Program-made: the position numbers and the translations under genes
Shown here: positions 1 through 11,049 of the stretch, piece by piece
How positions within the stretch are numbered: position 1 is the first letter of the stretch
Layout of the letters: each line of letters begins with the position of its first letter
Assembly (NCBI GenBank): GCA_019055375.1
Contig: JAHQIW010003637.1
Span: forward strand, 1-64,000
DNA length: 64,000 nucleotides
Reading direction: 5' to 3'
DNA from: Parelaphostrongylus tenuis
Lineage: Eukaryota; Nematoda; Chromadorea; Rhabditida; Metastrongylidae
Notes under the pieces: model-generated
Told to the model about the DNA's origin: nothing
What the model saw: the letters and a program-made list of their open reading frames with translations, nothing else
Databases searched by the model: none

Positions 1-29
1 GTTTAACATAGCTGGTTAATAGGTTATTG

Positions 30-300
30 GAGCACATGTGGCGCAGTGGTAGAGGTGCTCTGCGTCGCACACAAGGTCGATGGTTATATCTCGTGTTCAT
101 CACTCACCAAAACCATCCAACCCGCCGGGTAGTCATATTTTTTAGTGGGCTGGTAGCAAATTTGTCTGGGAGGATAAGCAGCACTGACTCATCATAGCAA
201 GAGGCCACCGCGAATCACTCTGAAGGCCAGGATATGCATTCAGTCACCTCAACAAAGTCAAAAATGGAAGACGAATACTCCGCTCTTCCCTCAAGGTTTT
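30..300 (+). mobile_element. tRNA-derived SINE, family 1, copy 1
   Basis: The head resembles a tRNA-type pol III promoter: an A-box-like TGGCGCAGTGGTAGAGG, then a B-box-like GTCGATGGTTATATCTCG that has drifted. The body (CTGGGAGGATAAGCAGCA, then GCATTCAGTCACCTC, then AAAATGGAAGACGAATAC) is shared with copies at 6275 and 18224 and with a 3' remnant near 16805. Same order and similar length (about 270-305 bp) in all three copies argue for one transposable family. No intact cloverleaf is visible, so this is not a functional tRNA gene. Confidence 0.75.
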
Positions 301-3300
301 TAATGTTTAAAAAACCATTTGAATGAATTGGACTGATGTAATTTGTCTTTAAAAAGTCCTTTTTATTGGCGGCTGATAGGGTATAAATAATTTTTCGTTC
401 CTCGTTTGAAGACTTCTCGCTGGCCAAAGCTTTTTCCTTTAAAAATTTCAGTACTAGTCAATAGGCTAAATCTTGAGGATTCCATTGATCTATTTGGTTT
501 GAATATCGATCTCGCCATCAAGCTGTAACAGCTGAAAGAAGGTTTGAGCTTCGCAAAGCTGGAAAAAAAGCATTGAGTGCTGAACCTGATTTTCCTTAGG
601 TTTTATAAATTCTAAGAAGTCCGTTACAACAACCAAAGATTGTTAGAATTTTTGAGATTCGAATCTGTTATTTGGTTTTAGAAAATATGGAAGAAGAGCC
701 AGCGAGAAATCTTTCAATTGAGGACAAAATATTATTTTTGCTCTTTCAGATCAAAAACAAGGCCTTTTTTCAAAGCGAACTACACCGTTCAAATCCTTCT
801 GATCTGAGATATCGATTGATTATTCAAACATTAAAATCACCCGAAATGCTCTTTTCCCAATAGATCGAAGTAAAGAAAGTGTTGTTGAAGTAATCCATTT
901 TTTGCGAAACCCAATCTTCTTTGGCTGTTACAGCGTAAATACCAGGTCTATACCAAGAACCAAATAAATCATTGGAGTTCTTAGGATTTCGGTTTATCGA
1001 TTGGCCAGCAAAACTTTAGACTGCATGAAGAAAATTTGTTCACCGATATCACGATGGATGTCATCTTAAATACTTACAAGATCATTCGCTCTAGAGTCCA
1101 CACTCTAGGCGTATTCTCGAAGCCACTTTGCCACGTCTGTGGACGTTGTATTGGATGTTATAGAAAATTGGTAGTACGTGTAAATACTGCTTATGCTTGA
1201 AACAAGCTGAAAGAGTAAGCATGAGGTGCAATCGATGTAAGCAGTACCTCGGTTCACCTTTGTTCTCAATACTGCTCATTGGTGATGTGTTGTTAGGCGT
1301 TTTGACGTTCGACAAGTTGTACAATTTAGATCGAAGAATCATGTCGTCATAATCTGTAGAATATTTATGAACCGGAACTGATTATTTTGGGATTTGATGT
1401 TTATTGTTACAGAACGCATAATTTGTTGAACGCAAGAAAGTCAAAAACTATGCAACGCGAGAGTGTGTTGACCGGTACTGATATTAGGGTGAACAGCTAA
1501 TGATCAATGGTTGTTGTATAATTTATTTTTGCTGAATAAATATTCAAGTGAAAGATCAACAAAATCAGTGAAAGGCTTGAAAAGTTGGGCGAGGAGTATG
1601 AAATTATTTCTAGGGAAGTGCTCTACCAATTGATGACTGTGGGCTTAATGAAAGCTTATTCCACTGCGCAGGCTACCTAAAGTCAAAAGTCCGCGTTGTC
1701 AGTTTTACACTGTTGCACACCGTCAAAAAATCAAAAGTAACAAATGGAGATGTGCTGTTTCCCCTTGATGATACATTGGTCATTGAAAAGCGCGAATTTT
1801 GGAACACGTGGACATTCTTCTTACTGAAAAAAAAACTTTCATAGTATGTCTTTTATAACATATCATTTATTCTGGACGCTAAAATGTCTCTAGTGTACGA
1901 AATTCACTATACAATCACCAAAACACACCGCTGCGAAGTTCAAGAGAACTAGGTTTCACTCAAGAGACTAGAGTGTGAAATCTTATCTTACTTCCCATGT
2001 TTCAGGGTACTAAAAAATCAGTCTCAAGAAAGTACAATTAGTTTTTAGAATTTACACGTTTTGGAACTATAGAGCAATTATCAAAACTCTAGTGTAAGGC
2101 TAGGCGTAAACGATAGCGATGCACGCAAAACACTCAGAAGCAAAATGCAGCTTAGGTTCATCGTTATTCAATTCAACAAATTAACATTTACTATTATTTA
2201 GACATCTCCATTTTTGAGCTTCCATTTGCTCTGTGAAACCTATGAAGAACACGACTGCAAATCACCCTACACTCCGAAGAAAAAACGCAACATTTTCTTC
2301 GTGTGCTACAGCTCATTGAGAAAGCATCTTCGAAATCCAAGGATATCATCAGAGCGGCAATTTTTTCAGCTATCGAATGGGTACTTGTGGTCTAACGAGA
2401 AGTCTATGGTTGACGAGAAATCACGAAAATTCGCATGTACCATGAGTGGCACACGTTAGTCGTCAAGGGGTAATCGATCAGTTACTGCCCAGTAAGAGTT
2501 ATGACCGCTCATTTATACCTTAACGGTTGGCGATTGGATAATAGAAGAACTCGTCCGTCAGTTTGCAGGATTGCTATACAGGAACGGAGGCTTGGAAGTC
2601 CAATTTAAAGATTTACACTGAAGTTCTGCTGATAGGAAGGTTGGGTTGGAAGGCCATCTGAGAGATATTTTGCTTGCAATCAAGGAAAAACTCTTAGTCT
2701 CAACTCCACTAGTCAAATAGTCAGTGAGAGCTGTTCGACTGGTGAGCAATAATTCTGTATTGTCTGTTTCGCGATTAATAGAAAGCAACGGGTCTGTCAT
2801 GAGCTTTTATGGACGTCAAGTGGAGCTGAGTAAGCATTTCCGTGCTGTTGCTGTTCTGTATTCTACACTTTCGATAATACAATAGTTCCCCGTTGTAGAA
2901 GTTCTGTGTCTTAGCAATTCCGTGTTGTTTCAGTTGATATATTGTGCGGAGAACAGTTTCTGCTAGAACATACTTATTGTACTTCAAATGAACGTTTAGT
3001 CGGCAAATTTCAACCAATGCTTTTGTGTAGATCTTGTTGAAAAATTTTCATGGTGTTACTTCATGTGGATCGATGTTTGGTAGCGTATTTCAGTGGACTG
3101 GAGCTTTTGGAGATTCATGATGTGGTGCTTCACCGTTCTCGATTCGTCCAATGTCGATAGCTGTGCTCTATTCTGCAAAGAAACATATAGTGTAAAACTC
3201 GTTGAATCACGTGGATCTATCTATTTGATGTGAAATCGTGGAAACGTTAGCCATAATGAAGATTTATGATAGCCCTGTTAAGCTCTCATGGATAAGAACA

Positions 3301-3760
3301 GGTGTTGTGACACCCTATAGCGGAGTCCAACAAAGTTAGAGCTGAAAGTTAGTTGTTATGTGGAAACAATGCAGCGCAAGCATATGCAGGTCTCATTTTG
3401 TTAATGCAGCTGGTTAAGGCTCACAACGAATTATTCGCCTACACAAATGACCGCTTATTAGCATTTTTATCACTAGATAGTTGAAGAAATCAATCGTCAT
3501 TACAGAATTGCTCTTCAAACGACGATGGCTTGAACGTGCTATTCTGAAAGATCTTTCACTCAAAAATTAAACCTACAGAGAACTGTCTGACATTTTCAGT
3601 GTCTCAATACAGCACTCCGAAAGTGGTAACGGTACAAAATAGTGCCGAAAGCCAAGCAAGAAAAGCATGCTAATCTACTACCCTTTCTCGCATTACCCAC
3701 TACTAAATCACGAATCGCTAAGCTGACAAGTAGCCGTGTTCAATGCTAGTAGCGAACAGC
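301..3760. other. No gene recognised
   Basis: Short open frames here have no recognisable protein motif and no conserved neighbour. Around 480-1060 there are diffuse matches to a dispersed monomer that recurs at 40.8-43.5, 46.6-48.6, 57.3-58.1 and 60.8-63.3 kb (phrases such as CTGTAACAGC, GAGGATTC, GGTTTTTGAAAAGC). Nothing else can be supported. Confidence 0.5.
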
Positions 3761-3764
3761 CACG

Positions 3765-3905
3765 AAGGTTGGGTCAAAAAGTCTGGTCTAAATATAATAA
3801 GCTCCGTAACAAGGCAGTAGTGCGCTAAGCCTATAAAGTAGACTACTTTGCCACCCTTCATGGCAAACGAAATAAGTGTCACTATCAAAAGATCTCTGAA
3901 AACAG
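3765..3905 (+). pseudogene. Possible LINE-type connector fragment, highly degenerate
   Basis: The plus strand reads KVWSKYNKLRNKAVV, a stop, then AYKVDYFATLHG. This resembles the K-x-R-LRNK-VxxxxRxAKxDYF segment that joins endonuclease and reverse transcriptase in many non-LTR retrotransposons. An in-frame stop and no recognisable flanking RT motif mean it could be coincidence. The surrounding 3.9-5.45 kb holds nothing I can name. Confidence 0.25.
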
Positions 3906-5450
3906 TGGTTTAGACAACTTTTCATGAAGTTAAGAAAGCCTAACACATTAGTCTGTCGAGTGGTTCGGAGCCGCCTGCATTACCATCTATGTAAAGCAAA
4001 TGAGCGCATGATTTGTACTAACAGTAGAGACGGAGATTGCTTGAGTACAAAGCATTTTACCCTTTCTCTGTAAGGCATGTGGTGATAAATAGCCTTAGCA
4101 AAACTTCTCGACCTCTATATGCCGGTAATGAAAGAGCACCCTTAGACGGACCGTTGAAGAGTTGCACAAGCACCTCTCTAGACATATACAGAATGCAGGG
4201 GTATAACGGTGACGAACTGAGATGATAATGTAATCTGGCTAAGATTAAAAACGTCATTGTGGAAATATCCTTGAGGTTTCCTCGACAAAATTTAGATTTG
4301 CTGGACTGGAGAGAAAGAGAGAGTGTACAAACGAAGCCATACGAAACCTGTCTCGGATTCATTCACTCTTCGGGTAGCAGTGTGCGCTATCACATACTGG
4401 TGACACTTTTGTCCAATTGATCTATTGATTTAGGCGAGGGTTTAAAATTCCACTAATAGAAAAAACGGGTGACTTCCAAACCTGATATGAGAGTGAGTGG
4501 TTTCTCTTGAATGAATGCGTTTTCAAATACCATTCAAATTTTATTTATATAAGAAACCTCTTATTAACTTGAATAACATTGAAATCACGTATAATCTTCA
4601 AAAAAAGCGAAGTCATCGAAAGGTGAGTGGCCAATTTTGAATAACATATCAGGATGTTCGCGCAAGTTTTTAAGTAATGGTTGGTTCATCAGATATTTTC
4701 CAGCTTCCTGCAAGGGTTCTACAAATAAAGGGCGGAAAATTGTTCCGGAACGCGTCGTCTCCATGCAAGTGACATTACTCTGCTACTAAAAGTGAAGATT
4801 TCCTCTCAATTCGAGCAAATTGTCAAAAGTCCTTTGAAATGAATTACAAGAATTACGGTCTTCTGCATATGAATGACAGACTGAAAGTATAATCGATGCT
4901 GCTGTGTTGACAACTCTTTGATAAAAATTCTTAACGCAAATCTTAGCTTAATTAGCGACTAAGTGTTGTTTTACCTGAAATGTTAAGCAAGATATGAAAA
5001 ATCATTACTGCTCTTCTCAGTTTGCTGTGATACTTTGTGAACATTCAACGTGCCGCCATTAAGTGGTTAGCAAATAGTAAAACTATTTTCTACTATTATT
5101 AACTCACTACTATTACTATTATTATTTTATGAGGCATTTCGTTTCACATAAAAGCGTTTTGCTTTCAGAAAAGCTCTTATCCAATACAAATGCATGGTAA
5201 CAAATTAATCCTATCGCGTGCCCTAAACAGCAAAGATTAGCGTGATTTACAAAGTTCCTTCGTGCCGCTAAGAACGAAGTTCTTCGATCAAACTATCTGC
5301 TTGAGTGGTCGTTTTTTGATGTCTCGGTTTTGTGGAAACAGACCCCTATGAATAGCAAGAACTTCAACAATAAGGAGGTCCCAACTCAACACCCTTTTGT
5401 CAAACTATCTTTGCTGGCGACTCCGGATATCTGCATTGCCAAAATATTAG
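3906..5450. other. No gene recognised
   Basis: AT-rich sequence with only short frames. A simple (ATT)n-like run lies near 5095-5130. No coding, RNA or repeat feature beyond this can be supported. Confidence 0.5.
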
Positions 5451-5959
5451 ATTGGCAAGAAAGTTCTGGAGCACTTGTAGGGAAATGTAAATTAATGCGT
5501 GAATTCCAGACGAAAAGCAATAATAACTATTCTTCAAAATGAAACATTTGTTTTCTACAACTTTCTGCCATTGGTACGCCAAGTTTCAGATCTGGTCGAA
5601 AGTACCATTCCTTCGACTTCGAATCAAAGAAATCTTGACCTGCTTTGCTCTTCAACTTTGTTGGTACCTCCTGAACGAGGTATGTCTTTGAGGTCAAGAT
5701 CTCCGGCATTGAGAAGCGTTGAATCCAGAGTCCAGCAGCAGATGTGGTTGTTGTGTGATCCCCATCAACTTGGTTGAATTTATCGACTGAGGCTCGCTGT
5801 GAATGAAGACCACTTCTCCAATAATGACACAATTAAACATGAACTTCGATTATATCGTTGGACGTGGCGTAGACTTGTAACAAAGTAAAAATAAAGGCAA
5901 ATACTATCGAGGTCTTTAGTGAGAGAATTCCACATAAGAAACTTTAATGTTTCCATGAT

Positions 5960-6254
5960 AGTCTGCAAGAATGTTTAAAACTTTACTGAGGTTGTTGCAT
6001 CATAGCCATACGAGTTTCGGAGATACTGCCCCCCATCAGTGGTTCACGCCCCACACTGAATCTTGCTTTATAGCAGGGATGAGAAGCCGTATGTGGTGAT
6101 AAGACATGCGATTATGTTATCACCCTTCCAGTTGACAGATTGCGGGTGTTAGGTATAAATTGATCCATCTCACCGACTATTCTTAATCTTGAAACATTTC
6201 ACGGACTATATAGAAAGTTTATAGCGTGTTTAAAAAGACAGTCAGTGAAATGAT
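5960..6254 (-). mobile_element. Degenerate hammerhead-bearing unit inserted in mariner
   Basis: Collinear with the tandem units at 30811-31340: a fold-over of GAGTTTCGG...CCCCATCAGTGG (minus-strand hammerhead remnant), then a GCCCCACACTGAA segment, then the hairpin GGTGATAA/TTATCACC (6095-6102 with 6117-6124). The catalytic core is damaged: CUGAUGA has become CUGAUGG and the short stem III is lost. It is flanked by TTCCATGAT (5951-5959) and TTTCATGAT (6255-6263), a plausible target-site duplication inside the mariner. It therefore appears to have moved as a discrete ~295-bp element. Confidence 0.6.
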
Positions 6255-6274
6255 TTTCATGATGTGCATGGGAG

Positions 6275-6579
6275 AATGAGCACATGTGGCGCAGTGGTTA
6301 AAGGTGCTCGGCGTCGCACACGAGGTCAGTGGTTCGATCTCGCGCTCGTGGCTCAACAAGCCACCCATCCTTCCGTGGTTGGTAAATTGGTACCAGACTG
6401 GTCGCACGCTTGTCTGGGAGGATAAGCAGCAATGACCGGTTCAGCAGAAGGCCATCGAGAGCATTGTGAAGATCAGACGTGCATTGAATCACCTTAAACG
6501 AAGTTAAAATCGAAAATGAGTACATGGCGCATTCCTCAGGGATTATTCAAAGTCAAGAGCTTTGTTGTTTTAATTTTTT
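6275..6579 (+). mobile_element. tRNA-derived SINE, family 1, copy 2 with target-site duplication
   Basis: Best-preserved copy. The A box reads TGGCGCAGTGGTTAAAGG and the B box GTGGTTCGATCTCGC, about 45 bases apart. It ends in a T-rich tail (TTTTAATTTTTTT). Flanks are TGCATGGGAG (6265-6274) and TGCATAGGAG (6580-6589), a 10-bp duplication with one mismatch, and both belong to the host mariner. This fixes the element at about 305 bp and shows it inserted after the mariner. Confidence 0.8.
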
Positions 6580-6677
6580 TGCATAGGAGTTATCTCATGC
6601 TTATTAACGTGCCCCAGAACTTTCTTTTCATCTGTAGTAAGCAGAATTTCATCTGGAGAGCAACTCACTTTATATCT

Positions 6678-7295
6678 TTCGTTTCGAGTGTTTTTTTAAG
6701 ACCACTGCTCAAATTTCAATATGCCTGATAATCATTATTTGAGCCACGCATGTCAGTGGTCTATCAATGAGGGCTGACTTATGAGCCCGATACACGTGTT
6801 TCGATCTTGCGATCTCGTCAGTCGCGCAGTTACCCTTTCTCGTCTTTTGCTAATCTCTGTGGGAGCTCCAATCCCCACATCGAGAGTTAGCGTCGACTAA
6901 CGTTTTACACTCTATGTCCAGTGAAATTATCAGCGAACACAGACCACTGACATGCGTGGCTAAAAATGATTACCAGGCATATTGAAATTTGAGCTGTGGT
7001 CTTAAGAAAACACTCGAAACGAAAGACATGATATATTGAATATACCAGGCAAGAGCAATCGAGTGCACAACAATCTGTGTTCGGTGAAAATTTCAGTGTA
7101 CATAGAGTGTAAAACGTTCGTCGTCGCAAACTCTTAGTGTGGGGACTGGAGCTCCCACAGAGATTAGCAAAAGACGAGAATGGGTAACTGCGCGTCTGAC
7201 GAGATCGCAAGATCGAAACACGTGTATCGGGCTCTATAAGTCAGCCCTCATTGCTAGATCACTGACTTGCGTGGCTTAAATAATGATTATCACTT
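6678..7295. repeat. Nested fold-back element
   Basis: Segment X (6678-6757, from TTTCGAGTGTTTTTTTAAG to CATGTCAGTGGTC) returns as its reverse complement at 6945-7022. The ~187-bp segment between them (Y) returns as its reverse complement at about 7070-7255, followed by another partial X'. The order is X-Y-X'-spacer-Y'-partial X'. X behaves as a ~80-bp terminal inverted repeat, so X-Y-X' looks like a ~345-bp MITE, with a second truncated copy in opposite orientation beside it. X also recurs at 7525 and twice at 23.4-23.8 kb. Confidence 0.75.
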
Positions 7296-7524
7296 TATAT
7301 CGTCGAGTGGTCAGCGCAAAAACTTCATGGATTCGCTTCAGAGTTAACACTAATGGCGCCGTATATAGAATATTGAAAGCGCAGATTTGAGCATTGTACG
7401 TGTCGTTTTCTAAGGTCTATTTGAGCCTTCTCAGATAAATGCTGCAAGAAATTGTCAGGCAAAATAATCATTACGTGGTAGTTGGAAGTCAAAACTCATT
7501 GTAGGACTATACCTTTATCTCGAG

Positions 7525-7672
7525 TGCTTTGTTTAGACCACGCTCAAATTTCAATATATTCTTTCATCATTATTTGAGCCAACATGTCAAGTGGTCTGGT
7601 AACGGCTCTTGTACAGCCGATAGAAGAGCCCTTACCAGACCACATGACATGTTGGCTCAAATAATGATGAAA
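7525..7672. repeat. X-family copy ending in a near-perfect 49-bp-arm palindrome
   Basis: Arms 7562-7610 and 7624-7672 are complementary at 47 of 49 positions around a 13-base loop (7611-7623). The arm contains the X-type sequence TTATTTGAGCC, AACATGTCA and GTGGTCTGGTAA. It looks like the two termini of an X-type element with the interior lost. Confidence 0.85.
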
Positions 7673-8670
7673 GGAAATCATTTTGGGACTTTTCAGTACC
7701 TAATAAACATGACTCATCGAACTGCCAATTTTGGAAAATGCTCCAAAATCACGAATTTGGCATTCTTTTCTTAGTAAGCGCAACTTAGTATCTTTAGTGG
7801 ACTGTTTTTGAAAAGCTGACATGAGATCGCTTCCTTGTCTTTTTTCGATTGCTAACGTTACGTCAACTTATCCTTGAAAACAAGGAATACGACACCTTGT
7901 TGTGCAGCTCATTGATGTGACCGCAGCTCTGTAATTCTGATGAGAAATTCAGTGTTCAGACTCCAATCTTCTCATATGCCCACATAATTTCCTAAGACGT
8001 GCCGTACCTCGCGACCAATCAATGGGTCCTTATGTCCACGCCTAGCGCCGAATAATTTGTTTTGCCGCGTATCCATTGAAAATCTGGCATTTACTTGGCA
8101 ATTTAAGGTTTTAAGAGGACGTTTCCAATACAAAATTATGGAATACTACTAGAGAGACTCATTTTGAATGGCATCAACTGCGTGAATTTTGTGAAAACTA
8201 TGCACATCTTCATAGTAATAACAACGGTACTTTATCAATGGTTTTCTTTCTGTATATCGACTTGTCGTCATAAACGAGAGTAAATCTAACAGATCTTCTA
8301 TAAGAGTTATAAGATTACTGTATGAGTAGTGGACCACAATTCACAAAATTACAAACGTAAAAATGGGAACTAGTGCCTTGTACAACTTTGGTATTCTTAT
8401 TTATCATTTTAAAGGGCATGCCATAGCTCTACAGTAGACTGTCAATTTACAATATTTTAAAGTTTTTTATTTTCATTTTCACTTTTTGATTTCCATAGTG
8501 GATGTGTGAAACATTATTACAAGAGCTTACTACATTTTCATTCTGACGTGATTCAGTCATTACTGCGACTATCGAAACCCATAAGATTTGCTAATTTCCT
8601 TCTGGTGTCTCGCTACAGTTGATGTTGGCTAGATAAAAACGTTTATCTTAAGCACATTACAGTTACATTC
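7673..8670. other. No gene recognised
   Basis: Short frames only. No conserved exon, TE motif or RNA element could be identified. Confidence 0.5.
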
Positions 8671-8675
8671 TAGTT

Positions 8676-10083
8676 TCAACCGACAGTTCCAGACCGAAAA
8701 GAAGTGAGATCTAAATGAACCAGATGCCAGCATTCGAACGGCTGTGTTCATCACACTTTGCCACATCTGTCCCGACCAATTTTCATAATGGTGTTTGTCG
8801 TCTAGACAAAATTCTTCCTTTACGAAACGAATATGAATGAAGAGGAAAGCTGTTCAAACCGTGAGTGTTCCTGAAATTGTCGTATAATTGGTAACAGGCA
8901 TTATTGCCGCGTCCTTCATATCTGTACACTTTTTATTCCGCATTGAAGTGCAAACTCCTGTCACCTTATTGCTGACGACAACACAGTTCGCTTCCTTCTC
9001 TTTTTCGACGGCAAAAAATCATGGAGCATTTGAGAACTGAATCCTGGTTTTTTTCTATGACTGGAATCCTATCTAAATCGTTTCAAAACGTCACCCGACA
9101 CCTTTAATATTAGTTTGGAAAGACAGTTTTGGGGAGCTCGCAAAAACATGAATTTGTGCACAAATTCCAAACGAAAGCAATAATAACTATTCTTCAAAAC
9201 ACAGCCCATCGTTTCCTACGACTTTCTACCATCGGTCCGCCAAGTTTCGGATTTTGTCGAGTTACCATTCCTTCGACTTTAAATCAAAAACTCTTGACAT
9301 GCTTCTTCAACTTCATGAAACGATATAAAGCGCGGCATAAAAAGTGTTATATTGGAGGTCAAGATCTCCGACATTAAAGCGTTGAACTTATAGTCCAGCA
9401 TTAGATTTCCTTGTTGTATCACTTCACTACCTTTCACTTCGATGATTCCATAAACTGCAGCTTGTTGTGATGGATCTTTTCTTCAATAATGACGCAGTAA
9501 ACCACAACTTTGATTCTATCGTTCGACATAGCAGACGCTTGTATCAAAGTGAAAATAAAGACGAATAATGTAAATAAGAATAATTGATAGGCCTTCAATG
9601 GAAAAATCCCACATAAGAAACTGTAATATTGCCATGACATGCATTGAAGTTATTTCATGCTTATCAAAGTGCCCCAGACTTTCGTTCCAATCGTAATATA
9701 TCATTCTTGGGAAAGATTTTTGGAAATTTCACTAAAAAAAGTACCAGTGTTTCCGAACGGTTCGCCTTTGAAGTTACTGTGATGAGTTTCTACATATTTT
9801 AGAAAATTTCTTTAGTTTCTAAAATCTGTCATTTGTCTTGTCAATTGTCATTCAATTCAAAAAGCACAGTTCTAGTTTTTTGACATTTCTGCTTTACTTC
9901 CGCCTAAAGTCTTGTTGATGACCGACAGTTATTAAAGACGTACCGCCTTTCATCAGACTAAGGATAACTTTTTGGCAATACAACGGGTAAGTGATGTTCA
10001 CTGTAAGTTGACCCAAAATGCCTAAGATTGTTGCATCTTGTAGGAACGTACCCACGAGCTTGCCTTTCGAAAACGTCAAAAAA
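8676..10083 (-). pseudogene. Nematode secreted-protein family, divergent decayed member (gene 0)
   Basis: Three of the five exons seen in genes A-C are present. Exon 3 (about 10083-9944) starts FDVFERQARG, then after a frameshift reads ILGQLTVNITY and PLYCQKV, with a GT donor at 9943. Exon 4 (about 9010-8860) is open: NCVVVSNKVTGVCTSM and later TTISGTLT, donor at 8859. Exon 5 (8801 to about 8676) reads TTNTIM, then after a one-base shift NWSGQMWQSVMNTAVRML, then SHFFS, with another shift before the stop. Exons 1-2 are missing; RTE debris starts at 10.24 kb. A mariner derivative sits in intron 3. It matches the canonical family motif (NWSR-x-MWQ-x-VV-x-RA-x-R-x-LASGPFGSHFF, recalled) better than A-C do, so it is a separate paralogue rather than another copy of the recent duplication. 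Confidence 0.75.
9113..9692 (-). mobile_element. Mariner deletion derivative, copy 2
   Basis: Termini TTTGGAAAGACAGTTTTGGG (left) and GTGCCCCAGACTTTCGTTCC (right) are inverted relative to each other and match the other copies. The interior is collinear with copies at 15075, 29250 and 38726, including AAAGCAATAATAACTATTC just inside the left end. Coding content is more eroded than in the 29.3-kb copy. It lies in the intron between exons 3 and 4 of pseudogene 0. Confidence 0.65.
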
Positions 10084-10237
10084 CTGAGGTGTAAATTTTT
10101 GAGTAGCTCGCAAAGTATATTCAGAGGTATTTCAAACCAAATCATGTGAAGCTATGCGAGCCATGCCAATACTAGACTGGCGAGTTGTCAAATAATTCAA
10201 GCGCTCCACGAGCGCCTTTACAAAGCTCACGAAAAGG

Positions 10238-11045
10238 ATGTTACCTGTCACCTGTCACCTGTTTCCCCGTTAACGTCGAGTGATTCGAGCGGGTACCAGC
10301 AATACTTCCATTTTTCCCTATCACCTGCAAAAGTCGCCTAGTAGGTCCTTCTCGCTCTTGGGATTCGCTGAGCATCATACCTTTCTTCTATGCCTTCCGT
10401 GAAGAAACCGGACCATCGGGTCGGTAATATTCCTGTAGGACCAGGTGTTGTTCTAATTTTCAACAACGATATAGCATGTCGGATTTTGGAGAAGAAAACC
10501 GGTGGAATGATAGATTCATTCTTCTTCAATTCAAATGAGTAAGAGTACATGGTTAGCGAAGAGATCCGAGTAGTACTGGTGAATGATTTTCTCTACTGCC
10601 TTTCGGAAGCAAGTGCCCCGTCAGGACATTGTAGTGCAATCAACTTGGTCTTATAACTGACGAAGCCTTGGCTGTGCGAATGCTCTTCCCAGCTTCTGCA
10701 GCTTCTGCCATAACTGCTGCTCGTCTCTCTTCAAGATCATCTTTTGTCGCTTCTCTGCATCGTTTCGCAAATTCGGGTGTAAGGTTGAGTTGCCTGTAAT
10801 TCGTGAGATTTCACGTTTACGTATCAACTCGAGTGTCTGCGAAGACAAGCGTCTCCTCGTGACTTTAGGGCTCTCGCCTTTCACAGCGCTAGCGTGATGA
10901 TATTCAACGAGTCGGTTGCATTCTTCGTCGATATTGTTGAAAACGGTATCTTTCCAAGAGCCGACCAGTGATTTCAGTACATCCCAGTTTATGATGGTTC
11001 TGAGCCTTCGTCGTTTGAATTAGCGGCTTTCTCTCCTTTACACGA
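10238..11045 (-). mobile_element. RTE-type retrotransposon, internally deleted (block A)
   Basis: Minus-strand reading starts in the endonuclease-RT linker (KGESPKVTRRRLSSQTLEL, 10884 downwards), continues to the start of the RT domain (FFSKIRHAISLLKIRTTPGPTGI), then jumps directly to the C-terminal tail (LPTRWSGFFTEGIEERYDAQ, then IPRARRTY, 10340-10450). The RT catalytic palm and most of the C-terminal half are gone, so this copy is dead. The 3' end is marked by tandem ACAGGTGAC repeats at about 10238-10262, typical of RTE 3' termini. It flanks gene A on its downstream side. Confidence 0.8.
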
Positions 11046-11049
11046 AAAA

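Larger units (their letters stand above)
5451..6634 (-). mobile_element. Mariner deletion derivative, copy 1 (carries two later insertions)
   Basis: Ends match the inverted termini of the other copies: left ATTGGCAAGAAAGTTCTGGAG, right GTGCCCCAGAACTTTC. The minus strand reads WIQRFSMPEILTSKTYLVQ (helix-turn-helix/linker region of mariner transposases, canonical W-x-Q-R-F), then PTKLKS, then directly the C-terminal end around FFDSKSKEWYF. The whole DDE catalytic centre is missing, so it is non-autonomous. It is split near 5959 by a hammerhead-bearing unit and near 6274 by a SINE, both flanked by short duplications of mariner sequence. Four other copies lie at 9113, 15075, 29250 and 38726. Confidence 0.7.

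Noticed and set aside
5499..5777. Plus-strand open frame of 92 codons
   Set aside because: Antisense shadow of the mariner remnant, which reads with recognisable motifs on the minus strand.
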